Assembly: GCA_916610825.1 (NCBI GenBank)
Contig: OU744446.1
Location: 38,912,261-38,976,260, forward strand
Origin: Haliclystus octoradiatus
Taxonomy: Eukaryota; Cnidaria; Staurozoa; Stauromedusae; Haliclystidae
Reading direction: 5' to 3'
Length of the DNA: 64,000 bases
The notes below the pieces were generated by a model, which saw nothing but the letters and a program-made list of their open reading frames with translations, was not told the DNA's origin and ran no database searches. Below are positions 35,527-49,300 of this stretch, in pieces. Each line of letters begins with the position of its first letter. The stretch's first letter is position 1. Both the position numbers and the translations under genes were made by a program.

Positions 35527-37665
35527 ATGACATCATTTACAGGTTTACTTGGTGCCTTAAAAAAGAGCTCATCAGATGGTTTAAGCAGTTCTGTGCTGTT
35601 TACATCTTGTCAAGCAGAATTAGTTGAACTAATGAAACAAATTGATATTATGGTCGATGCAAAGAGACACGAATGGGAAGGTCAACTGTTATCTTTAGAA
35701 AATCAAATCACACATCTAACAAGAGACAACAATAATAATAAATCTTTATCTGAGAAAAGAAAGATTGAATTAGATGATATTAAACAACAATTAAAAAGTG
35801 CGAATGTTGATCATAACCTCAAGATAACTGCATATGAGAATCAGCTGTCAATTTTAAGTGATGAAGTAAAAAATATGAAATCTGAGCACAAACGTTTTAA
35901 AAAAAAATCAACAAAACAATCCGATGCTTTAGAAGTATCATCAATGGATTTATCAATGACATTACGACAAAGAAACGATGAGATCCGCAGTCTGCGCTCT
36001 CAGATCATGCAGATTGAAAAGAAATTAGAACTGAGCGATAAGCATGCGACTGAATATGTGAATAGTCAGCAAAAGGCAGAACAAAAATGCCAATTGTTAT
36101 CAGAAAAATGCATGCTACTTGAAGATCAGTTGTTGAAATGTCAGAATAAATTGAACGCAAGCAACGAGAACTTACATGCTACTCAAATAGACTATGCACG
36201 ACAGAAAGCATTATTAAAACATGAATTACTCAGTGCAAAAGAGGATGCAGTTCGCGAGAAAAATGTTGCAAAGCAATTAGAGGAAGTTTTAAAACAAGAT
36301 CGAATTAAAATTCAAACAATGGAAATGGATCTAGAAAAGAAATCCGTAGAATGTGAACAAATACTCGAGGATAAGAAAGATATACTACAGAAACTATTAT
36401 CCATGCAAGATGAAAATAAAAAACTAAAGTGGATGTTAAAAATTCAAACAGAATCATACGATAAAATTAATAAAGACTTTTCTAATCAGTTCATGTCGTT
36501 GCAACACCAAAAAGAAAGAGAAAATGAGGAAAGGTTTACAGATATCAAATCAATCAATGAAAACAGCTTCAGATTGAATGCAAAGGCCAGTGTAATTCAC
36601 AACCCAAGTCTCGATAGGGGAGAACATTTTCATGATATGAGTACCCCTCAGAAAAAGGGAGCATGTCACGACAGAAGCGAAATGTTAGAAAGTACATTAA
36701 ATAAATCCTCAAACGCAACAAGGAAAAAGATTGATATGATTACAGAACTTTATGAACAAAAAATATCAATTCTACAATCTCAGTTTAAACAATTACAACA
36801 GAACGCTCAATCAAAAGATGAAACCATTGTAGAGTTGAGTGAATCATCTACTTTATCTGATCGTATGTTGAAAGAGTTATCATTAGATCTTGAACATAAA
36901 ACGTCCGAGCTACATGTTGCGAATGCACAAACAGAAGCATTGCGTTTGGAAAACAAGCATTTGAATCAATCACTTGTTAATGAAAAACTCAACACAACAA
37001 ACGAAATGAGGTTATTTGAAACACATCTTAATGATTTTCAAAACAGTACGGCACAGAAAGTTAATCAATTACAAGCCAAAAACGAACAACTACAACAAGA
37101 ACTTGTTACAGTTAGGAATGAGCTTACAGAGTTGGAAATTGATGAAATAGAGAAAACAAGAGACACATTGAATTTATCTCGCACGTTACAATTGCAAATG
37201 CCGACGGATATAAATAAACATCCTGAATTAATTGATAAAGTCTCACAATTAGATAATATATTACAACAATCGAGAGACTATTTTAAAGAACAACTTTTAC
37301 CAGAACAGAATTGTCCAACAAGTAGTGAACACGATGATAACATATCTTCTGCTTTTGCAAATTCATTAGAACCACACCCTTGTACGATGACTCTGGACCT
37401 TGACAATAATGAAAATCATAGCAAAGAACGACATCATAGCAGAGGAGATTATAATCAACCAATAGGAAGAAGTAGTTCTGTTTCAGATGCTGAATCAATG
37501 CAATCTATTTCCGCATCAACGATAGCTCAAAGATTTTTAGACAACGAATTTGAACGGGAACAAGAATTGCAGGAACTTCTAGATACAAGGATTGCTGAGT
37601 TGCAGCATAATACAGACAAATCGATTGCAATGTATAGACCTATAACACACGATAAAGATTAGTAT
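35527..37665 (+). CDS. CEP63: centrosomal protein CEP63 / DEUP1 family, intronless
   Basis: A single 711-codon frame. The N-terminal block TSCQAELVELMKQIDIMV (about 26-43), followed by AKRHEWEGQL, is the diagnostic start of vertebrate CEP63 and of its paralogue DEUP1. The C-terminal block TIAQRFLDNEFEREQELQEL (about 665-684) corresponds to the SIATRFLEEEE motif near the CEP63 C-terminus. Between them lies nearly continuous coiled coil (about 50-330 and 400-560). A Ser/His-rich spacer with poor heptads is at about 335-395 and another before the C-terminal motif. CEP63 recruits CEP152 at the parental centriole for duplication; DEUP1 drives deuterosome amplification in multiciliated cells. An invertebrate single copy would represent the ancestor of both. 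Vertebrate CEP63 is split into many exons, whereas here the whole CDS is one exon. A poly(A) signal AATAAA is at 37774-37779. It is convergent with TGFBRAP1. Confidence 0.9.
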
Positions 37666-37913
37666 CCTTCATATAGTATTTGTTATATCACAATAGCCAT
37701 AGTCGTTATCAAAGGAAGAGAACATGGTAGCCTACTGGTAAACACTTTTTAAGGTCTACTCATTTTATTTAATAATAAACTATGTATATTGTTTATGTAC
37801 AAAAGCAAGGTAAATATAGTAATTAGATCATTGATGATATTTTTAATAATTTTATATAAAAACAGTGAATGATGCCTGATAAGGAAATCATATTTTATTT
37901 ATTGTAAATCTAT
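37666..37913. terminator. convergent poly(A) region CEP63 / TGFBRAP1
   Basis: A 248-bp gap between two stop codons facing each other. AATAAA for CEP63 is at 37774-37779; AATAAA hexamers for TGFBRAP1 are on the minus strand at about 37894-37903. The 3' UTRs are probably short and may overlap. Confidence 0.6.
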
Positions 37914-40241
37914 TTATTTACTAAAATCTTTTCCTGTTATAGGACATACATTCTTGTTTCTAGCGCAGTGGCTGTGAGCTAACACTCCATTGGGATACCT
38001 TGCAACTACAGGAATTGTGAACAGCTTTTTGCACACATGGCATGAACTAAACAAATTAGAAAACGAAAGTACAATTTGCAAAATATAAATACAGTCGAAC
38101 CTGTTATAATGGTCACCTCTATACAGCGGCCATCTGTCTATAGTGGTCACTCTTGCAATGTCTAAACTAGTATTTTCTATCAAATCAAACCTGTATATAA
38201 AGGCCGCCTGTCTATAATAGTCACTTTATCTACCTCTCGTAGCTGGCCATTATAAACAGGTTTTGCTGTACACAATCTTATCTGAGGCCTTAGTATAGTC
38301 GTCAGGGTGTTGGACCTCGGCAGTCGGCCCGCAGCATCATGGGTTCAATCCCTGTCAGAAGCACTATTGGTTGGCATCAGATAGGGCATCCAGCCATTAA
38401 ACTCACCCACGCTCAATAAAAATAATAACCAGCTAACCAACCATCCCTTCGAAAAAAGCTAATAGCTTACCTAATTGAGGTAAAATAATAAATTTAAAAA
38501 CATTTATTTGTGCGCCAAACACAATGCACATCTTATAGTTTAATGCTAACAAATGTTTGTTGTAAGGTTTAAACAGGCAAATCACGCAAGCAAGCAAGTT
38601 GTCAATCATCAAATGAACTAAAATGTTTGACAAATTAGAAATCTATTTAACGAAAGAAGCCAAAAAAGAGCACCTTGGTATGATTTTTTCTCCTTTAATA
38701 TCCCATTAAATTAGCCGTTTGAATAAGACAATCTATCTATAATGGCCAGTTACAATATGATTTAATAGTTTGTAGTTGTGGATAAATGTGATTGCTTGAA
38801 TCAGAGACAAAGCCTTTTAACCAGATAAAACCAAAAGCTAATATCATAAAATCAATTTTGAACAAGAAGATGATGAATGTACCATGAGCTCAAAGTCATT
38901 TAACATGATACAAACAGTGTGTATGTAGCTTTGTTTTGGGATGTTGTTGATATACTGTAGCCAGACAGTTGAGATAACCTAACAGTCTTAGATCTTCAGT
39001 CACAGCCACCATGTACTTCTTAGGGCTTTATGTTGAAAATCATAAACATAAACACAATCACAAACAAATTCTGCTAGAAATATCAAAGATTCACTAACCT
39101 GTCATCTGTGATGCTAGTGGCTCCATTAGACGATGTTACAAATACATAACGACTCTAGAATCAAAATGTAATTTATTAATAGCTGTAATAATATAGTTCA
39201 AAGAGAAGCTCATTAAGAAAATCATAAACATTTATTTGTTCAATGTTTCACTTCAGGAGGATTAGTTCAGATGGCAGAGCAACCAAATTTCAGACCGGAT
39301 TATATCTGATGGACTGTGGTTCAAATCTTTCTAAGGTCAACTCAGCCTTGACTCTATCTAATACATTAAATGAGTACCATCTGAGGATGGCGGACAGAAT
39401 GGTCCAGAGGGAATTGCATTGTGAGTAGCTGCGGAGCATCGTTGCGCATTGACAATTAAGACCTATCTGCCATGAAATCTGTTGAAATTGATCTGCAGTG
39501 TCGCGGCTGAGATCAGTAAAAAGAATGTTTAAAATCATTGCTCTTAGTGAAAAGAGCAACTCCTCTAGAAATAGAGGAGTGGTACGGGTGGTCTATAGAT
39601 GCAGGGTTGGTTACTCATATCGATAAAGAAAATCAATCCATATCAATACCATTATTCTGAGTCCCTTGACTTTATATCAGTTTTAAGTGATTGCTATATG
39701 CAGCAGTTTAGTTAGAGTCCTTTTTGTTGTTGTTTCAATTTTAACAATATTAAAATATTTTCGCTCAGATGGCTATGCAGCTATATGCTTAGATGCAAAT
39801 GCCACCCAGATTTGAATGCACCACTTACATCAAGGTAAAGAGCTCTCCGCAGCGCTTTGTCAATCTTATTTACACGACCTTCAGAAAGGTTCCTTCTCAA
39901 ACAGCCAGTGAGAAATTTACTAACAAGACCAACCGACCAATCTTCAGGTAACAGCGACAAGACCTAGTGCAAAAATGATATGGAGAACATTTAAGTCTAC
40001 TGTATCCTATACTCTAATTAGTCTTATTTACAACATATACTAATCAGATATTTTTAACTCAGTTTCAGTACAGTAAACATATTTACCTATGTCCAAGCAA
40101 ACAATAGTAACAAACAAATTGTGTCAAAGTTGGGCATAGTAGGATTTGAGTTGGTTGGGATGGCTAAACTAAATGTTGAAACCTGTATTAGCTTTGCTCA
40201 CATTAACACATATAAAACCAAGTGTATATATATATAAATAT

Positions 40242-40324
<83 letters not shown>

Positions 40325-43300
40325 AATGTTGATTTAATAAATAAATAAATAAATTTATTTATTAAGAGCAAAACATCAATATAGTGCTCAATACCGGTAA
40401 GCAGAGCTGTATAGATATAAAATAAGAAAAGAGACGTTTTCTCCGTTACTCGAAGTTTCGCGCTGTAGCGCTCCTCAGACGGTTTTATTCATATAAAAAA
40501 CATTTCTAAATTCACCAAAGATATATACATGATAAAAGTTTACACGCCTATTGATTAAATTGCTGTTCTATTGTTATTTACTGCTATGTTAGTTTCCGTA
40601 GTAAATTATTATATGCTATTGTTTGTTTCCGTAGTAAATTATTATATGGTATTGTTCTATTTATGTTTTATCTAATTCCTTGAAATTTTTCAAATAAAAT
40701 TTGTTTTCGTGCCTGCATTTAGAGACCAGCTCAGATCTTCTATTTAATAAGTTCTTGTTTTTGTAAAACGTTATAAAAAATTTTTCCTCTAAACAGAGAT
40801 GGCATTTTTTCAATATGTTGTTGTATGGCACTGCCGTTGATAGAATTGACCATTTGACGAAGAATGATTTTCCGTTATCTTTTAATGACCAGATGTATTT
40901 AGACAACTCAGTGCGATTTTCATATTTTCTGTTGGTAAATGACGACTTATGTTTCGTAAAACGATCTTTGAATGCTCCTTCAGTAAGGCCGATGTAGTTG
41001 TGGCCGTTTGCGTCCTCAGGTGTGGTTACGTTGGCAATATATATTATGCTGGTTGTCAAGCATTTGTTGTCAAGAGGGCAGTTTATTTTGGAGCGGCAAT
41101 TGCATTGTTTTGTTGCTTGTTCTTTGTTGTCGGCGTTCAATAATTTTCTGTTGTGGCTTCTCAGAATTGTTTCCATGTTTGCCATGCAGCAGTAGCTGAC
41201 TTTTACATTATTTTTATTAAAAAGTTTGTGGTATTTGTGCTGTTTCGGAAAATGTTTGTTCAGTAAAAGTATAAATTTTCTGGCTATGTCTGTGTCAACA
41301 TTTTTGCTGAATGGTGGGTTGAACCAAATTATTTTTCTTTTTCTATTCCTTTTAGCTGCAGTGGTGGTGGGTCGTTGATTGTAGGTAAAATCGGCGTCAT
41401 AGCCGCTAGATCTTAGCGCGCATATGTAAGGGGATTTTGACCTTTCAAAAGCATCGTTGTTGCAGGAAAGGTCAGATATTCTCTGGTTGATTGAAGCTGG
41501 TATCTGTTTGATGACGTTGGGTGGGTGATTAGACTCTGCATTAATGTATAGGGGCTCGTCGTTTGGTTTTCTGTATGGTTGGTATGTTCCGTCTTTGAGG
41601 TTAAGCGTTATATCTAAAAAATTGATTATTTTTAGGTTAGTCTGAATAGTGATTTTTAGGCCGTTGGTTTTGAATATTCTTATGAGATCTTTTCGCACTC
41701 GTTCTGCTTGAGGGCCAGAAGTATTTTTCAGCAGTGCAAGCCCGTCGTCTCTGTACAGACCGATGTTTTCTTTGCCATACTTTTTCGTGATCGTATCGAG
41801 TAGGAAAAGTCCAACAAGTTCGCAGATTTCTGCCCCATCGTAACTCCCCATGGTGACGTCGAATAAGGCCCCTTTGTTTTTCTTTGTCCAAGCGGTGTTT
41901 TTGTTAAATAGAAGGGATTTTCGTGCGTGCATAATAATTTGTATATCTTTTTGACTAATTGTAGTGAATTGTTTAGCATAATTAATGGCGTTAAGTAGTA
42001 GTTTCTCTGTTATAGTAGGGTAGAAGTTTTCAATGTCAAATACTGCAAATACGTGTTTGTCTTTATTGTGGATTCCATTGAACCAGTTAATAACAGCATA
42101 TGTGTTCTTCCATTGGTTGAATTTAGTATGCCTTTTTACCGTTGTAATGATTTTGTCAACAATCGTTTTGCTAACGATTCCTATTTCAGATTTAGCAGGG
42201 TTAATGAGCCTACAAGTCGGTTTGTTGGTGAAGTTGTCCTTGTGGTCTTTTATTGTGATAAATGCCTGTTTCTCTGCTAGGTATTCTGCTCTGTTGTCTA
42301 TCTTTAGATCCGTTGCGATCGCTTTTGCTTCTTTGTTTATGTTGGTAGTAGTGTTCGTTTCAGCCTTTTTGTATGTAGCAGTGATGTTATTCATTAGTAA
42401 TGTATCGTGTTCTTCCTTGTTAAGCTTGTAATAATTTCTTGTTTTATCGGCAGGAATAAACGCTTTTTTAGATTTTCTGATATTTTTAATGTCTTCGTTT
42501 AAATGCTTTTGAAAATTGCTGCGTCTCGCTGTTGAAAATTTGATGTTCTTTACGATGCCTAATAGTTCGGCTTCAAACTTTGCTAGATTCTCTATTGCCG
42601 GGGGGCAGTTCCTTGACTTAAATCCGTAGTTGTTATGATCCTCATTGTCATTTTCTAATTCATTTGCGTTGTCTTTGTTATCTGCAAAGAAGGCTTTCCA
42701 GCGCATACGCTTAATAACACTTTCTACTTTCTCAATTAATTTCTTTAAATATGAATTCTTTGGTGGAATAGGAATGTTTTTCATAGAATAATTAAACGTC
42801 GCTGGTTCCATGTTGTCTGTTGTAATGCTGTAAGAGTGCTCAACTAGTTAGGAGCAATATAATAATAATAATAATAATGTTGATTTAATAAATAAATAAA
42901 TAAATTTATTTATTAAGAGCAAAACATCAATATAGTGCTCAATACCGGTAAGCAGAGCTGTATAGATATAAAATAAGAAAAGAGACGTTTTCTCCGTTAC
43001 TCGAAGTTTCGCGCTGTAGCGCTCCTCAGACGGTTTTATTCATATAAAAAACATTTCTAAATTCACCAAAGATATATACATGATAAAAGTTTACACGCCT
43101 ATTGATTAAATTGCTGTTCTATTGTTATTTACTGCTATGTTAGTTTCCGTAGTAAATTATTATATGCTATTGTTTGTTTCCGTAGTAAATTATTATATGG
43201 TATTGTTCTATTTATGTTTTATCTAATTCCTTGAAATTTTTCAAATAAAATTTGTTTTCGTGCCTGCATTTAGAGACCAGCTCAGATCTTCTATTTAATA

Positions 43301-46300
43301 AGTTCTTGTTTTTGTAAAACGTTATAAAAAATTTTTCCTCTAAACAGAGATGGCATTTTTTCAATATGTTGTTGTATGGCACTGCCGTTGATAGAATTGA
43401 CCATTTGACGAAGAATGATTTTCCGTTATCTTTTAATGACCAGATGTATTTAGACAACTCAGTGCGATTTTCATATTTTCTGTTGGTAAATGACGACTTA
43501 TGTTTCGTAAAACGATCTTTGAATGCTCCTTCAGTAAGGCCGATGTAGTTGTGGCCGTTTGCGTCCTCAGGTGTGGTTACGTTGGCAATATATATTATGC
43601 TGGTTGAACCTAAAAATCACTATTCAGACTAACCTAAAAATAATCAATTTTTTAGATATAACGCTTAACCTCAAAGACGGAACATACCAACCATACAGAA
43701 AACCAAACGACGAGCCCCTATACATTAATGCAGAGTCTAATCACCCACCCAACGTCATCAAACAGATACCAGCTTCAATCAACCAGAGAATATCTGACCT
43801 TTCCTGCAACAACGATGCTTTTGAAAGGTCAAAATCCCCTTACATATGCGCGCTAAGATCTAGCGGCTATGACGCCGATTTTACCTACAATCAACGACCC
43901 ACCACCACTGCAGCTAAAAGGAATAGAAAAAGAAAAATAATTTGGTTCAACCCACCATTCAGCAAAAATGTTGACACAGACATAGCCAGAAAATTTATAC
44001 TTTTACTGAACAAACATTTTCCGAAACAGCACAAATACCACAAACTTTTTAATAAAAATAATGTAAAAGTCAGCTACTGCTGCATGGCAAACATGGAAAC
44101 AATTCTGAGAAGCCACAACAGAAAATTATTGAACGCCGACAACAAAGAACAAGCAACAAAACAATGCAATTGCCGCTCCAAAATAAACTGCCCTCTTGAC
44201 AACAAATGCTTGACAACCAGCATAATATATATTGCCAACGTAACCACACCTGAGGACGCAAACGGCCACAACTACATCGGCCTTACTGAAGGAGCATTCA
44301 AAGATCGTTTTACGAAACATAAGTCGTCATTTACCAACAGAAAATATGAAAATCGCACTGAGTTGTCTAAATACATCTGGTCATTAAAAGATAACGGAAA
44401 ATCATTCTTCGTCAAATGGTCAATTCTACCAACGGCAGTGCCATACAACAACATATTGAAAAAATGCCATCTCTGTTTAGAGGAAAAAATTTTTATAACG
44501 TTTTACAAAAACAAGAACTTATTAAATAGAAGATCTGAGCTGGTCTCTAAATGCAGGCACGAAAACAAATTTTATTTGAAAAATTTCAAGGAATTAGATA
44601 AAACATAAATAGAACAATACCATATAATAATTTACTACGGAAACAAACAATAGCATATAATAATTTACTACGGAAACTAACATAGCAGTAAATAACAATA
44701 GAACAGCAATTTAATCAATAGGCGTGTAAACTTTTATCATGTATATATCTTTGGTGAATTTAGAAATGTTTTTTATATGAATAAAACCGTCTGAGGAGCG
44801 CTACAGCGCGAAACTTCGAGTAACGGAGAAAACGTCTCTTTTCTTATTTTATATCTATATATATATATATATATATTTGATATTTAAAGAGGAAACCTCA
44901 CTCATCTTAGATGGTTTTCAGGAGGGTCCTCTAAAAGTGCGTAATCAATAAATTATCCAAAATTGGACAACCCCTCTCCATGTATGCAGCTGTACGCTTT
45001 TAGATTACCCCTTTCTGCATACGTACTGGCAATTTTTCACCCAATATGGAATTTTACAAATTTGTTCTTGTTTCTGAAAGTATAGTTTCTTAAGTAGATC
45101 AGTCAGGACACATCTACTCTAATCACGAGGTACAGCAATATACAATACTCAGCACTACATACCTGAACAGCATCAAATTCACCAGCATGATTATTAATCA
45201 AATCAACAGCAGGAATTACAAATTCGTCCTTTAATTCCCTAACACACATCAATTATAATAACAAAATAAATAAAACACTTCATTATAAATCAAAAAGGAA
45301 AGTGATAAGATAAAGTAAATAAATAGGTATGTCCCTTACGTATTTGTTGGTTCCAGGTATATGGACAATAGCGTCATGTATAGTTTGCTACATTCTATTT
45401 TTGATTTTCCCTAAATTTGAAAATAATATACCTCATATTCAAAGATATACTTCACAAAATCAACACAGTCAGTATAATGCTATACAATAATGTTAGTATG
45501 TCTGTCATAAACAGTGATTAAAAACAACAATGACTGCTTGTGAAAAAATAATATAGCAACTAAGATAGGATGTCATATCTCAATCAACTAGGGGGAATCA
45601 TTTGATGATTTGCATTCTGATTGGTTCATTCAAATTACTTTGCAAATTTTAAACAAATACAATCATACTGGAGACAGTAAACAAGTGTTTAATGTTTAGT
45701 ACTATCATGTCTTTGAATCAGTTTTATATAAATTTCATGCCCGAGAAAACAATATAAGCATCAACATACGAGATTGTATATACAGTCAAACCTGTTACAG
45801 CGATCACCTCTATACAACGGCCACCTGTCTATAGTGGTCACTCTTGCAATGTCTAAAATAGTATTTTCTATTGAATCAAACCTGTATATAAAGGTCACCT
45901 GTCTATAGTGGTCAATTTACCTACCTCTGGTTTCATTGTATACGCATTTTGCAGTATGCATACACAACTTTACTATAACAATCTTCTCGCCACTTTTTCA
46001 TCGCTACTTTATTGCTGATTATAAGTTTGCTATAGTCAGATAAAGTTTTACCGTATTGATCTGTTGGTTGATTGATTACAACACCCTATACCTAAATTTA
46101 TTTCACCCTTCCAATGAATATTTGTTAAATATTGAAAGGGATCTTACTTTAGATGATAGCTGACAATGTCTTTCTGCTGCAGCATGATCTTTGAGTTCAT
46201 AAACAAGTATCTCAAGGGCTTTGTCATGCTGTTCTAGCTGAAAAATAACAAATTAAGATAGGAAATATATCAAATTCTAACCAGGATATTCTAACAGAGT

Positions 46301-49300
46301 TTGTGTTATCTGTTTTGTATTTCATACATTTATTATGTCGTCTTTACGATAATTTAGAAGTATATTTGTTACTATAAAGGTTTCTCAAAGGTTATTCTCA
46401 TTAAACGATGATAATGATGTTATGTCAGTAATAAAATAAATCATATACTAGTGTCTCGATATATTAGCCTATTAGTTATAAAATAAGTATTTTCTGATTT
46501 CAGCATGGAAAGCCCTACAAGTTTAGCTAGCCCCCAGCCCTAAGTTGCTTCCAATTAAATTGGTTTGTATTTATCTAACAATTGCATAAGAAATTTTGAA
46601 TAATATTTTTATAGTTTGGTACAAACACTAACAAGTTAGAGAGCCAACCATAGCCTATACAATACAACTTAAGAGATGTATCATCTCACCTTTCCATATA
46701 GAATTGATATTTCAAGAGGAAGATTACAATCACCAATTCTTGACAGTAAAGTTGTAACTCTGTAGAGATTTGAATATTCTAGAAATGCTTGCAATTTAGT
46801 TCTGAAATCGAAATAATGACAAATAAGTTATATGTAAAATAACAGGTGAAATGAGAAAGATAAAATTTAAAGATAATATCAAAAAACTATGTATATTGAA
46901 ACCAAACTATGTCGAAACACTGAAATCTCATTGAAAAGTACTGGATTGGTTAGGCATAGTAGTTTTCAATGGAATGAGCACAATCTAAATTAAAATGGTC
47001 TGGTGAATTTCAGTACAATGTTTGCAGTATATAATATCTTCAAATCCAACCACACGAGTGGCAAACGGTTCAATAAGATACTTTGAGATTCCATAAGATT
47101 CCATTGAGTACTCAATGCGTGGTCATACTTACAAACTTATTGTTCCACAAAGACCTCGTTTTACAATCCGTTCAGATCCAATTTTGTAACCGTATAATAC
47201 CCTGGTGGAACAATCTGACGGACGATATTGTAACATCAAACACTATTGCTCAATTCAAGGAGAAACCACAATCATTTAATTTGTCAGCGTTTTGTAAAGT
47301 GTTTATATAGTTAAAAAAATCAGTTGTATAATATTTCATATAGCTAATAATGTATATAGATACATATCTTCAAATTAACAGTAGTCTGATACTGTATGTC
47401 ATATGTATTTATGCATATAGCAGTCATATTCATGTTTAATTAATAACCTTTATTTAATCTAGTTCTTAATTAATATCAAGGCTGTCACTTTCTATAGCGT
47501 ATTCATTATTTGCCAGTCAAATGACAAAATATATCAGATCATAACAGGATAAATGAACTTCACACTGTTGGCTATAGTTCATCTCAAAATTTCATTGATG
47601 TTCGTGCGACCCCCGGAAGGGTCTCCAAAAATTGCATTGCCGACGGTATTTCACGTCGTCATGCGGGATATTGGGAAAAGTTTTCAATTAGCAATAACCG
47701 CGGCTCGGATGTACCTCACTGCCTACGGTAATGCCACTGCGCAAAGCTGATCAACATTTCGAGAAGCGAGAACTATAAGTCTTTGGAAACATGTTTCGAA
47801 TGTGGTGATAATAAAATACATGTTCAGTTCTAATTTATTATTTAATACCAAAATAAAGGAACGAATATACTTTACTTTTCTTACAAATATTAGTTTAAAT
47901 AATTAAAGAACCAAAGAGTTATATAACGCGACAGAAGAATAAGGAATATAATTTACGCATGCGCAGTAGTACTTACGTTTTACGAACGCGCACGAACCGG
48001 CGGCATGTATTTTCAGTATAGCCGCTTAGCGGTTAAAGATAGAGCGTGTAACAAATGACAAAATATAACCTCCTCGCATTGAGCAACCTGAAGCAATTCA
48101 ACTGTTGTAATTTCACAAGATAATAAAACACGATTACATAAATCATAAAATATAAATTTCTATACCTTGTTTCTGTTAATTTATCTGGCTGTTGTATTCG
48201 TTCTTTTAGTAATTTCAAAACACCGTCGAGATATGTAAGAGCGAGATGAGTATGGTATTTCTCACGCTAAAACAGTAATAATTTTTACTGTTAATACAAC
48301 GACATGTGTAGAATTATAATGTATTTCTATTGATCAAATGCGCTGAATATATGTACCTCGATATTTTTAGCAAATATTAAATATTCTAGAAAGAGCAGTA
48401 AAGCGATCGGATATCGACCAAGGAAATCAACAACGGATTCTGGAGCAAGGAGATCATCGCTATCCGAAGAATGGTCAATAAATACCTGTGAAAGTAAAAT
48501 ATCAAAGGATAACATGAGAGTTTTGAGGGCTTCAAATGATATATGATTTCCTTTCACGCCGTACGGCGATGCCTGCGGTGATGATCTTGATCAGGCTTGT
48601 AATCAATCTCCGTATCGAAGGAAATTTGGAGTTTCGTTATCACTTCTTAATTTGAAGCTATTTATCTATCTTTTGATTTATCTATACAGATTATGATTTA
48701 TATTTACACTATACATTTATGATTTCAGTCAAACCTAAAATTATCAGGGTTTAACAAAGGTGCAAGGCAGAATATCTGTTAGATTGTAGACATTGTAAGG
48801 GTTGTGTAATAAAAGTGAGCGATAAAATAGACGTTGTTTGAGCTTTCGACATTGCTTATGCCATCTTAAGAAATTTATTTAAAAAGAAAAATAATTTTAA
48901 TTATTATATTTATATTTAAATTATTTTAGAAAATCTTTTTAAATAAATTTCTGAAGATGACATAAGCAATGTCGAAAGCTCAAACAACGTCTATTTTATC
49001 GCTTACTTTTATTACACAATTAATAAGTAGAAACTAAACTCTATTAATCCTTCACAGCATCATATAGAAAGCTCAGTTTTTATCAATATGTTACAGAATT
49101 CCATAAGGGCGTATTTATAAAACCCGAATAAATCTGCTATGATAATTGTTTAACTCTTTAAAAACAACGGTTACCTTGACAGCCAGATTTTGATTGACAT
49201 CTAACAGCGATGACGTATACCGCCATATAACTTGCGCATCATTTAAACTAAATAAAATTGCATGAACTATAAATAGATCAACCGTACATATATAATGACA

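Larger units (their letters stand above)
40306..44862. mobile_element. Penelope-like retroelement cluster (three copies)
   Basis: On the minus strand, intact copy A (5' end about 42857, tail to 40306) is preceded head-to-tail by copy B (about 43606-42862), which is 5'-truncated. B abuts copy C on the plus strand (about 43607-44862), an inverted 5'-truncated fragment. The roughly 330-bp tails of A and B look identical by eye. Tandem partial copies forming a pseudo-LTR and inverted 5'-truncated fragments are the known structural hallmark of Penelope-like elements. The cluster is in TGFBRAP1 intron 27. Confidence 0.9.

Noticed and set aside
42033..42431. 132-codon hydrophobic frame
   Set aside because: Antisense of the Penelope-like coding region; hydrophobicity comes from Lys/Asn codons read backwards.
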